A stretch of DNA of 24,134 bases, taken from positions 1-24,134 of the forward strand of contig NCCR01000076.1 in NCBI GenBank assembly GCA_002279765.1. The letters run 5' to 3'. The notes under the pieces are model-generated. The model was not told the DNA's origin. It searched no databases and saw only the letters and a program-made list of their open reading frames with translations. Positions within the stretch are counted from its first letter, which is position 1; each line of letters begins with the position of its first letter. Made by a program: the position numbers and the translations under genes. The DNA is from Verrucomicrobia bacterium 12-59-8. GTDB taxonomy: Bacteria; Verrucomicrobiota; Verrucomicrobiae; Verrucomicrobiales; Verrucomicrobiaceae. Of the stretch, positions 7,246 through 14,028 are shown in pieces.

Positions 7246-7262
7246 AGCTGGGTAAAAAGGGG

Positions 7263-7829
7263 TTACGCCTCTGCAGGAGCTGTGGGACCACTGGAAACGA
7301 TGACGCTGGCGGCACGCAGGAGGCGATCCTTGAGCTTGTAGCCACGACGAGTGACACGGATGACGGTGCCCTCGGGGACGGAAGCGCTGACTTCCTGGGC
7401 GACTGCCTCGTGAAGATTGGGATCAAATACTTTGCCCTGGGCCTCAATTTCCAAAGCGCCACTGTCGCGTAAAAACTCCTGAATCTGGCGGTTCACCATG
7501 CTCATGCCCATGAAGACCATGGACTTTTCAGACTCCTGGCGTGCAGCTTCGAGACCCATATCAAAATTATCCAGGATGGGGCACAAGGCGCGTAGCAGAT
7601 CGCCATTGGCGTAGGCGCGGGTTTCCTGGGCCTCACGGGCGGAGCGTTTGCGGAAGTTGTCCAGCTCTGCCTGGCTGCGGTAGGCCATGTCTTTCCAGCG
7701 TTCGACTTCCTGGGTCAGTGCCGTGATGGGATCAAGCGGGGCTGCCTCCTCCATCGGAGCGGTGGTATCAGGATTGGGAAATTCTGCTTCAGCTGCTTGC
7801 TGGGTCGTATCGGGACTCGGCTCGGTCAT
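7263..7829 (-). CDS. grpE: GrpE, nucleotide exchange factor of DnaK
   Basis: A cytoplasmic co-chaperone of 188 residues that releases ADP from DnaK. The acidic, low-complexity N-terminus (1-35) leads into the long dimerising helix (about 36-90, [26 protein letters not shown], the canonical AELDNFRKR segment). The C-terminal beta domain follows, with [14 protein letters not shown]-like strand [23 protein letters not shown]. The signature PNLHEAV...[12 protein letters not shown] is nearly complete. The gene directly precedes dnaJ, and dnaK is not in the window. The gene for the GAF/PP2C phosphatase ends 30 bases upstream on the same strand, so grpE may also be read through from that regulatory unit. 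No CIRCE element is visible in front of it. Confidence 0.95.
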   Translation of the reverse strand: MTEPSPDTTQQAAEAEFPNPDTTAPMEEAAPLDPITALTQEVERWKDMAYRSQAELDNFRKRSAREAQETRAYANGDLLRALCPILDNFDMGLEAARQESEKSMVFMGMSMVNRQIQEFLRDSGALEIEAQGKVFDPNLHEAVAQEVSASVPEGTVIRVTRRGYKLKDRLLRAASVIVSSGPTAPAEA

Positions 7830-7859
7830 AGGTTTTCGCGGTGATTTGGGGGGCCGCGA

Positions 7860-9308
7860 CTATGCCGTCTTCTGGATGGCAATCAAGGTGATGTCGTCAT
7901 GCGAGCGCCGCCCCTTCAAAAAGTGCTCCAAATCAAGGATAATGCCGCCGATGACCGCTTTCGGCCCGTTCGGGGCGTGTTTGGCGAGTTCTTCCTCGAC
8001 GCGCTCCTCACCAAATTCGATGCCTTTGGGGTCCATAGCTTCGTTTACCCCGTCGGTGTAGAGAAGCAGGCAGTCACCAGGCTGCATCGAAAAGCTTTCA
8101 TCTTTGGTAACACGTTCAAACACCGCGCCTTTATCGATGCCGACTCCGAGTCCAGGGGGGTGGATCGATTCGACCTTACCGGTGGCTTTGCGCCAGAGCA
8201 GCGCGGCGTTGTGGCCAGCACGTGAGATGGTGAGCTTGGAGCCGTCCTCTTCCACCACGACGTAGGACATGGTGATGAACATGTCCTCGCGAATGTCCGG
8301 GGCGATCTGGCGGTTCACCGCCGCGAGAACGACACTGGGAGACTCGGAGGTCTGCGATTTGGCCCGCATGAGGGTACGACACATGACGGTGATCATGGCG
8401 GCACCGAGGCCCTTGCCAGAAACGTCGGCGATGACTGCGCCAAAACGACCGTCGGGCAGGCTCAAATAGTCGAAGTAGTCGCCGCTGAGAGTGCGAGCCG
8501 GGATGTTTTTTCCCGCGATGATGAAGCCCGGCACCTGGGGGTCGGCATCCGGCAGCAGCACCTTTTGGATCTGGCTGGCATTTTGCAGCTCCTGCTGGTC
8601 CATGCGGTTCTTCGCCGCTTCCTGATGCGACATGGCATTGGCTAGGGCAAAAGCCGACTGTTCGATGAGCGAATTGAAGACCTCGAAGTCATTGGCGTTG
8701 TAGCTGCGGCCATCCTTGGGCGAGGTGACGGCCAAAACACCGAGCCTGCGCTCCCCAAAGCTCAGGGGGCCGATCATGGCGGTGACGTTTTGCTGGGAAG
8801 AAACCAGGTGTTCTCCGAGGCGCGGGTCTGCGCCTAGATCGGGCAGCAGTTCCGTCTTTTGCTGAATGAAGATGCCGCCGAGCAGTCCCGCATGCACCTG
8901 CTCTGCATGCATGCGCAGCGTGCTCAGCAGGGTGGCGGAGTTTTCCTTCATCTGCTGCCGCACCCGGTCTGGCAGGCTGATGAGAGGGGCGCAAAAGTCG
9001 GAATAGTGCCGCGGCACGAGCTGCTGCGAGGCTTCGTCATAGAGGTAGAGCGCGCCGCCGGTGCTCTGCGTCACACGGATGGCTCCCTCAACAATCAACC
9101 GGTACATTGATGCCTGCTGGTCATCGCGCCAGATGGCCTCGCCCAAATCGTGGAGGTAATGAAACATGCGCCGTTCTTCGGCGACGATCGCCTCCTCCTC
9201 GGCACGGAGCGCAGCGATGGCATGCCTTTGCTGACTTGCAATTTTTGCCAGCATCACAAGTCCCGCCGTCATCAGCAGTACGATCAGGACAAGAAGAGCG
9301 ATGATCAT
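7860..9308 (-). CDS. Membrane-anchored GAF-domain PP2C (SpoIIE/RsbU-type) serine phosphatase
   Basis: A 482-residue signalling phosphatase. A hydrophobic N-terminal helix (residues 1-22) anchors it. A short coiled segment and a GAF sensor domain follow (about 45-215, with GGALYLYDEASQQLVPRH and FEVFNSLIEQSAFALANAM). The SpoIIE-type PP2C domain (about 250-480) contains SGDYFDYLSLPDGR, VIADVSGKGLGAAM, RAGHNAALLW, LLLYTDGVNEAMD and HDDITLIAI. The metal-binding aspartates of these motifs are all present, so it should be active. RsbU/SpoIIE phosphatases dephosphorylate a serine on a STAS-domain antagonist; just such a protein is encoded immediately upstream, 36 bases away, which makes it the likely substrate. 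No HATPase kinase of the RsbW type is adjacent. Confidence 0.9.
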   Translation of the reverse strand: MIIALLVLIVLLMTAGLVMLAKIASQQRHAIAALRAEEEAIVAEERRMFHYLHDLGEAIWRDDQQASMYRLIVEGAIRVTQSTGGALYLYDEASQQLVPRHYSDFCAPLISLPDRVRQQMKENSATLLSTLRMHAEQVHAGLLGGIFIQQKTELLPDLGADPRLGEHLVSSQQNVTAMIGPLSFGERRLGVLAVTSPKDGRSYNANDFEVFNSLIEQSAFALANAMSHQEAAKNRMDQQELQNASQIQKVLLPDADPQVPGFIIAGKNIPARTLSGDYFDYLSLPDGRFGAVIADVSGKGLGAAMITVMCRTLMRAKSQTSESPSVVLAAVNRQIAPDIREDMFITMSYVVVEEDGSKLTISRAGHNAALLWRKATGKVESIHPPGLGVGIDKGAVFERVTKDESFSMQPGDCLLLYTDGVNEAMDPKGIEFGEERVEEELAKHAPNGPKAVIGGIILDLEHFLKGRRSHDDITLIAIQKTA

Positions 9309-9344
9309 GGGTTTAAGCGGCGGCCCGGCTCATCCGGGTGGCGC

Positions 9345-9881
9345 CTAGGCGGGAACAGCAGATGTGCCAGCCTCCAGCTCTTTTTCCAAAAATTCGATCA
9401 CATCGTGAAACCGGCTTTCATTGGCATCGCTCACATCGGCCAGAGCCTGATGGGCAGAGAGTACGTGCTGAGTCTGCACCTCCTTGCACTCGGCGGTGGT
9501 TTCACCGCAGTGCAACAGCGCATCGCAGACCTGTTTGCGTTCCGCCTCCCACAGCTTGCCGTCACGGTCCAGCTCCAGAATGTGGTCCAAGCCCAGGCTG
9601 GTGAGCAGTTGTACATTGCGCTGGTTGGCGTTGACGACGCTCAAGGATCCGCCCCCGGACTCCCGGAGATTTAAGGCTGCGCCAGTCAGCATGCCCAGAA
9701 AGGTGGAATCCATCATCGGGCAGCGCTCCAGATCGACGACGAGATTGCGCATGCCTTGGGAAACCACGCGGTGCAGGGCCTTCTTGGCCTGCAGGCTGTT
9801 TTGAAAGGTGCCCCGGCCATCCACCCTCATCCAGAATACGCGGCCGATGGTGCCAACAAGAATATGAGTGGGAGGAGTCAT
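9345..9881 (-). CDS. STAS-domain protein, anti-sigma factor antagonist-like
   Basis: A 178-residue protein with an N-terminal STAS domain (about 5-105). The segment LVVDLERCPMMDSTFLGML places the phosphorylatable serine at position 59, as in SpoIIAA/RsbV (DSxGL). After the STAS fold comes an unusual C-terminal extension of about 70 residues with several cysteines and histidines (for example VCDALLHCGE and AECKEV) and a predicted helix rich in Glu (FHDVIEFLEKELEAG). It probably acts in partner switching with the phosphatase encoded downstream. The start at 9881 (MTPPTHILVG) is preferred to an in-frame ATG at 9959, which would overlap the preceding lipoprotein gene. The gene spacings are 11 bases upstream and 36 downstream. 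Confidence 0.85.
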   Translation of the reverse strand: MTPPTHILVGTIGRVFWMRVDGRGTFQNSLQAKKALHRVVSQGMRNLVVDLERCPMMDSTFLGMLTGAALNLRESGGGSLSVVNANQRNVQLLTSLGLDHILELDRDGKLWEAERKQVCDALLHCGETTAECKEVQTQHVLSAHQALADVSDANESRFHDVIEFLEKELEAGTSAVPA

Positions 9882-9892
9882 GCGTGGTGGGG

Positions 9893-10387
9893 TTAGTTCC
9901 AGAGCGCAGATTGCTGGCTGACCAGTTCTTCTTTGCCTCGCAGGATGCTTACGCGCCATGCGATGACCCGACCGCTTTTTTGGTATTCTGGGCCGACGAC
10001 CTGGAATTTGGAAACGTTGCTGCGACGAATGTCATCAACAACCTGTTCTTGCACACGTTTGCTGAGGCCGGACTGCGCCTGCTGGTACTCGAATTTCACG
10101 GTCACCGGGCCGGTGCGGTCATCGGCTTTCCAGAAGAAGGCATAGTAATGTCCGAAGCGGTCCACGATGTCTTTCTTGGTCACCGCGCCGTAAATGTAAT
10201 GCTGGCGTTCAAACAAAATCGTCGCGTTCGCCGTGTTCGGAGTGAAGAACGGCATGAGGTGATAATACTTCACCTTGGCGATTGTTCCTCCCGGACCTTC
10301 GACAGTGTTGGAACAGGCGGAAAGCGCTAATGCCAGGATGGCAAGGCATCCGAGGTGGAAGCAGGAGGTGCGTTTCTCTGTCGTCAT
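9893..10387 (-). CDS. Putative lipoprotein of unknown function
   Basis: The 164-residue product begins with a basic-hydrophobic signal (MTTEKRTSCFHLGCLAILALALSACS). The lipobox is LSAC, with Cys25 as the lipidated residue, so it should be a membrane lipoprotein. The mature part holds aromatic, beta-rich segments such as KVKYYHLMPFF, ERQHYIYGAVTKKDIVDRFGHYYAFFW and VTVKFEYQQAQ. I do not recognise the family. Starting at 10387 rather than the in-frame ATG at 10426 places the signal at the N-terminus. It sits at the head of the STAS/phosphatase run with 11 bases to the STAS gene, so it may be an envelope sensor or target for that switch. That role is inference only. Confidence 0.75.
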   Translation of the reverse strand: MTTEKRTSCFHLGCLAILALALSACSNTVEGPGGTIAKVKYYHLMPFFTPNTANATILFERQHYIYGAVTKKDIVDRFGHYYAFFWKADDRTGPVTVKFEYQQAQSGLSKRVQEQVVDDIRRSNVSKFQVVGPEYQKSGRVIAWRVSILRGKEELVSQQSALWN

Positions 10388-10396
10388 GAAAGGGGG

Positions 10397-10426
10397 GGAA
10401 TATTGAATCGGGACGCTTGATGTCAA
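10397..10426 (-). promoter_or_regulatory. Candidate promoter for the lipoprotein-STAS-phosphatase run
   Basis: On the minus strand a perfect TTGACA (10426-10421) is followed by an A/T-rich stretch at 10404-10397. TATTCC at 18-base spacing ends 9 bases before the ATG at 10387; AATATT at 16-base spacing is an alternative. Transcription from here would give a mRNA with almost no leader. Confidence 0.4.
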
Positions 10427-10462
10427 TGTTCCCTTCGATTCTTCGACTCGCCAAAGGATTAT

Positions 10463-12796
10463 TTACAAAAGTGATACCGGATCGACATCCCAGGTCACAA
10501 TGACCTCCGTCGGCAGGGTGGTGGACTGTAGCACCTGCTGGATGTGGCGGCATAGAGGACGGATTTTGGCCGCCCGCAGCAGCAGTTGGAAGCGAAACTG
10601 GCCGTGGGCCTTCGCCATGGCACAGGGGGCGGGCTCGCCCATGAGCACGTCTTCAGACAGACCCTCCACGAGGCGCCGATGCAGCGTTTGCAGGGCAAAT
10701 TCGGCCATTGCCTGGTGTTTTCCCCGGCTTGCCAGGATGACAACGTGAGTGTACGGCGGGTAGTGAAAGGCCCGCCGCTGCTCCAGTTCCTGCTGGGCGA
10801 AGCCCTCGAAGTCGTTGTGGCGGGAAAACTGCACTGCCGGGCTGTGTGGTGCGTGGGTTTGCACCACGACCTCCCCTTTTACCTCGCCGCGCCCGGCACG
10901 GCCTGCCACCTGCACCAGCAGCTGGAGGGTGCGCTCCGCTGCGCGAAAATCCGGCAGATTGAGCGCCAGATCGGCATTCAGCACTCCGACCAGCGTCACA
11001 TTGGGAAAATCGAGGCCCTTGGCGATCATCTGCGTGCCGATGATGAGATCCAGCTTCTGCGCACGGAAATCCCGCAGCAGGTCCCGGAGCTGGTTTTTGC
11101 GCTGAATCGTGTCCGTGTCCACCCGGGCGATGCGGGCTTGGGGAAAGACCTCGCGCACCACGGTTTCGACGCGTTCGGTGCCGAAGCCGGCGAATTTCAG
11201 CCCCGGCTCCTGGCAGGAGGGGCATTTCGACGGCGGCAGCCGACGCGAACCGCAGACATGGCAGACGAGGCGGTTTTCGTGCTTGTGCAGCGTCATCGGG
11301 ATGCTGCAGTCCTGGCACTGCACCGTTTCGCCACACGCCAGACAGGCCAGCGAAGTGTTGAAACCGCGCCGGTTTAAAAACAGGATCGTCTGTTCCTTTT
11401 TCTCCAGACGTGAAGTGATCGCCGCACGCAGCTTTTCCGAAAGAATGCCGGCATTCGCCACGCTGGTCCCCGTACCCTTGCGCCTTTCCATGCGCATATC
11501 AACGATGCGTATCAGCGGCAGGGTGCGTCCGTCTGTTCGTTGCAGCAGCTTGAGCAGTTCGTACTTGCCGTTCGCGGCGTTTTCGAAGGATTCGAGGCTT
11601 GGCGTCGCGCTGCCGAGCAGAACGACGCATTTTTCGATGCTGCCACGCACCACGGCGACATCCCGCGCATGATAGCGCGGTGTTTCGTCTTGTTTGAATG
11701 AGGGCTCATGCTCCTCATCCACAATGATGATGCCCAGCCGCTCTAGAGGGGCGAAAATCGCACTGCGCGCGCCGATCACGATGTCGGCACGGTCTTCGTG
11801 AATCTTGAACCACTCATCGTGACGTTCACCGTCGCTCAAATGACTGTGGAGGACCGCGATGCGCGCGCTGCGGTCGGAAAATCGCGCCTTGAAGCGCTCG
11901 ATCGTCTGCGGTGTCAGCGCGATTTCAGGCACCAGCACCAGCGCCGTGCCGCCGCGCTCCAGCACACGGGCAATGGCCTGAAGATAGACTTCCGTCTTCC
12001 CACTGCCGGTGATGCCATGCAGCAGGATAGGTCGGGTCAGCTCTGCTGCATCAATTGCCGCAGCGACGCGAGTGTAGGCCGCCTGCTGTTCATCCGTGAA
12101 CGTCAGCGCCTGGCTGGGCAAAAAGGCCTCGTCGTGAAACGGATCACGCTCCACGCGCACTTCACTGCGGGTGATCCAGCCCGCTTTGAGGAGCGGTTTG
12201 AGGATGGAGGCGGCGCGCGGCACGTCCTTGCGGATCTGGCTCAGAGTCGCTTCGCCGTGGTAACTGCGCAGGATGTCGAGCACCCGCGCCTGCATCGGCG
12301 CTTTGTGCCGCAGTTTCTCCAACTCGTCCGGCGGCGGTTCGCGCAGCAGCTTGAGGTGACTGTCCATCACGAAACTGCCCGGTTTGTCCCGCACGGCCTG
12401 CGGCAGCATGGTGCGCAGCACGGTGTGAACTGACACCAGATAGTAGTCCGCGATCCAGCGTGCGAGTTTGAGCAGTCCCGGGGTGAACATGGGCCGCTTC
12501 GCGACGATGGAGGCGATCTCCTTGAGCCGACCGCGATGCGGCGACTCATCCAGCAGTTCGAGAACTACTGCATTCATCCGCCGGTTTTGCAGGGGTACCA
12601 TCACGCGAGAGCCCACGACGACCTCATCTTCCAGACTCTCTGGAATGGCGTAATCCAGCTCCATGGCCGCCGCACCTTCTAACTGCACGCGGGCGATCCG
12701 CACGGCTTCCACTGGAGTGGCCACCTCGGCCACAGGCCCGCCAAACAGATCACTCTGTTTGGGCCTGGGGGCGTTGTTTGGGCTGGGGCGTAGCAT
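10463..12796 (-). CDS. priA: Primosomal protein N' (PriA replication restart helicase)
   Basis: A 3'-to-5' DNA helicase of 777 residues that rebuilds replication forks by loading the replicative helicase through the restart primosome. The N-terminal 3'-DNA-end-binding domain (about 30-130) is recognisable from LEDEVVVGSRVMVPLQNRR. The helicase core has Walker A HGITGSGKTEVY (about 258-270), a DEEH box IIVDEEHEPSFKQDE (about 355-370) and GSATPS. A zinc domain (about 485-530) follows, with CLACGETVQCQDC and CHVCGSRRLPPSKCPSC, eight cysteines in four pairs. Motifs IGTQMIAKGLDFPNVTLV and QVAGRAGRGEVKGEV complete the second RecA lobe. Length and motif order are normal. It is divergent from cdaA across 103 bases. 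Confidence 0.96.
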   Translation of the reverse strand: MLRPSPNNAPRPKQSDLFGGPVAEVATPVEAVRIARVQLEGAAAMELDYAIPESLEDEVVVGSRVMVPLQNRRMNAVVLELLDESPHRGRLKEIASIVAKRPMFTPGLLKLARWIADYYLVSVHTVLRTMLPQAVRDKPGSFVMDSHLKLLREPPPDELEKLRHKAPMQARVLDILRSYHGEATLSQIRKDVPRAASILKPLLKAGWITRSEVRVERDPFHDEAFLPSQALTFTDEQQAAYTRVAAAIDAAELTRPILLHGITGSGKTEVYLQAIARVLERGGTALVLVPEIALTPQTIERFKARFSDRSARIAVLHSHLSDGERHDEWFKIHEDRADIVIGARSAIFAPLERLGIIIVDEEHEPSFKQDETPRYHARDVAVVRGSIEKCVVLLGSATPSLESFENAANGKYELLKLLQRTDGRTLPLIRIVDMRMERRKGTGTSVANAGILSEKLRAAITSRLEKKEQTILFLNRRGFNTSLACLACGETVQCQDCSIPMTLHKHENRLVCHVCGSRRLPPSKCPSCQEPGLKFAGFGTERVETVVREVFPQARIARVDTDTIQRKNQLRDLLRDFRAQKLDLIIGTQMIAKGLDFPNVTLVGVLNADLALNLPDFRAAERTLQLLVQVAGRAGRGEVKGEVVVQTHAPHSPAVQFSRHNDFEGFAQQELEQRRAFHYPPYTHVVILASRGKHQAMAEFALQTLHRRLVEGLSEDVLMGEPAPCAMAKAHGQFRFQLLLRAAKIRPLCRHIQQVLQSTTLPTEVIVTWDVDPVSLL

Positions 12797-12803
12797 GCGG
12801 AGT

Positions 12804-12831
12804 ATCCTAGCCGTCGTGAATCACAGACCAA
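12804..12831 (-). promoter_or_regulatory. Candidate priA promoter
   Basis: On the minus strand TTGGTC (12831-12826) and TAGGAT (12809-12804) are 16 bases apart, and the -10-like box ends 7 bases before the ATG at 12796. The match is moderate (3/6 and 4/6); the spacing to the start codon repeats that seen at several other genes here. The 103-base divergent gap also has to hold the cdaA promoter, for which I see no clear boxes. Confidence 0.3.
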
Positions 12832-12899
12832 AACGATTCTTCTTTTGAGAAACAACCCACCCGTGCGATGGTTGCACACAGCAGCATGAAGCGAACGGC

Positions 12900-13706
12900 A
12901 TGTGGGACTTTCTGACAAAACATTGGCGCGACGGCGTGGAGATTTTAATCCTCGCCGCGCTGGCGTATCATGGGTATCTGTTTTTCCGCGCCACCCGCGG
13001 CGCACGCATTCTGACCGGCCTGCTGGTGCTCCTGCTCAGCCTCGCTCTGATCTCACTGCTGCTGGAGCTGTCTGTCATTAGCAGCCTGCTGCAGCGCTTC
13101 TCGGTCTTCCTCGCCATCGCGCTGGTCATCATCTTCCAGCCGGAGCTGCGGCGCGTGCTGGCGGAGCTGGGCAGCAGTCGTATTTTTTCCTTCAACCGGC
13201 CCGACCCCGAGGCGCTGGATGTGCTCATGGAGGCCATGCAGCAGCTCTCGTCACGCCGTTGCGGGGCGCTGTTTGCCCTGAAGCGTGGCATTGATCTCAA
13301 GCCTTATGCCGAATCCGGGGTGGAGCTGGATGCGGTCATCTCCAATGAGCTGGTCACCACGATATTCCACCCCAAGACCTCGCTGCATGATGGCGGGGCC
13401 ATCATCGATCAAGGCCGCATTTCCGCAGCAGGCTGTGTTTTTCCAGTGAGCCAGCGTGAGATTCAGGACCGTGCCATCGGCCTGCGTCATCGTGCTGGCA
13501 TGGGAATCTCGGAGGAGACGGACGCGATCGCACTCGTTGTTTCCGAGGAGACCGGGGCGCTCTCGCTGTGTTTTCAAGGCAAGCTGGAGCACGATTTGGA
13601 ACCGACGGAACTGCGCCAGCGCATTAATGAAATTCTCATCGAGGGCGCCGATGCCATTCTAGAATCCGCAACGGAGGGCAGTCATGAACTGGGGGCATCA
13701 ACTTAA
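12900..13706 (+). CDS. cdaA: Diadenylate cyclase CdaA (c-di-AMP synthase)
   Basis: A membrane enzyme of 268 residues that joins two ATP into cyclic di-AMP, a messenger for potassium/osmotic balance and cell-wall homeostasis. Three N-terminal membrane helices (about 10-90) precede the DAC domain. Its signatures are SLHDGGAIID near residue 160 (the DGA-type motif) and GLRHRAGMGISEETDA near 193 (RHR motif); both catalytic motifs are intact. The N-terminal pattern with VIIFQPELRRVLAELG is typical of CdaA rather than DisA. The next gene overlaps it by 23 bases and glmM follows, reproducing the cdaA-cdaR-glmM order of Firmicutes. The ATG at 12900 gives the normal N-terminus; no obvious Shine-Dalgarno sequence precedes it. 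Confidence 0.93.
   Translation: MWDFLTKHWRDGVEILILAALAYHGYLFFRATRGARILTGLLVLLLSLALISLLLELSVISSLLQRFSVFLAIALVIIFQPELRRVLAELGSSRIFSFNRPDPEALDVLMEAMQQLSSRRCGALFALKRGIDLKPYAESGVELDAVISNELVTTIFHPKTSLHDGGAIIDQGRISAAGCVFPVSQREIQDRAIGLRHRAGMGISEETDAIALVVSEETGALSLCFQGKLEHDLEPTELRQRINEILIEGADAILESATEGSHELGAST
13673..13678 (+). promoter_or_regulatory. Strong ribosome binding site for the short cdaA-linked gene
   Basis: GGAGGG lies 5 bases before the ATG at 13684, inside the end of cdaA. It is one of the clearest Shine-Dalgarno sequences in the window and supports the reality of the overlapping short gene, where translational coupling alone might have been expected. Confidence 0.7.
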
Positions 13707-13953
13707 AGAACTCATCATCCGCAACTGGCGGGAAAAAATCATCTCATTGGTGCTGGCGTTTCTGTTCTGGTTCATGATCAAGGCCCAGGACGTCCGCAAC
13801 ATGCCGACTTACTCCATGCCGCCGCCCGCGCGGGTGCCGGTGCCAACTTCTCCGGCGCCTTCGCAACTGACGCCGGTGATTCCTGCGCCCGTACAGTTGC
13901 CTTCAGAAATGGAGCCCCTGCTGGCGCCGCCGGGGCTGCCTCCACGCCTTTGA
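13684..13953 (+). CDS. Short single-helix membrane protein, possible reduced CdaR (YbbR-like anchor)
   Basis: An 89-residue protein. The first 35 residues (LIIRNWREKIISLVLAFLFW) form an amphipathic start and one membrane helix (about 18-34). They resemble the N-terminus of CdaR/YbbR proteins, which open with a basic N(W/L)xxKxxSLxLAxxLW segment. In CdaR this anchor is followed by several extracytoplasmic YbbR domains. Here only about 50 residues follow, rich in proline, alanine and serine (PPPARVPVPTSPAPSQ and similar), with no room for a YbbR fold. It overlaps cdaA by 23 bases, has a strong ribosome binding site, and sits exactly where cdaR sits in Firmicutes, before glmM. The CdaR assignment is inference from position and the short anchor. 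Confidence 0.7.
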   Translation: MNWGHQLKELIIRNWREKIISLVLAFLFWFMIKAQDVRNMPTYSMPPPARVPVPTSPAPSQLTPVIPAPVQLPSEMEPLLAPPGLPPRL

Positions 13954-13990
13954 GCAAGTCTGGGGAGGCAATCAAGGGTGCCGCCGGGCT

Positions 13991-14019
13991 TTGACACCCC
14001 GGAAGTCCTGCGCTAGAAG
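13991..14019 (+). promoter_or_regulatory. Candidate internal promoter directly before glmM
   Basis: A perfect TTGACA (13991-13996) is 17 bases from TAGAAG (14014-14019, 4/6 to TATAAT), which ends 9 bases before the glmM ATG at 14029. It would start transcription within a few bases of the start codon and let glmM-bioD be expressed separately from cdaA. Confidence 0.5.
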
Positions 14020-14028
14020 CGCGGTCCT

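Noticed and set aside
7838..7859. CGCGG...CCGCG inverted repeat between the phosphatase gene and grpE as a terminator
   Set aside because: Only five base pairs with a long loop and no T-run on the minus strand.
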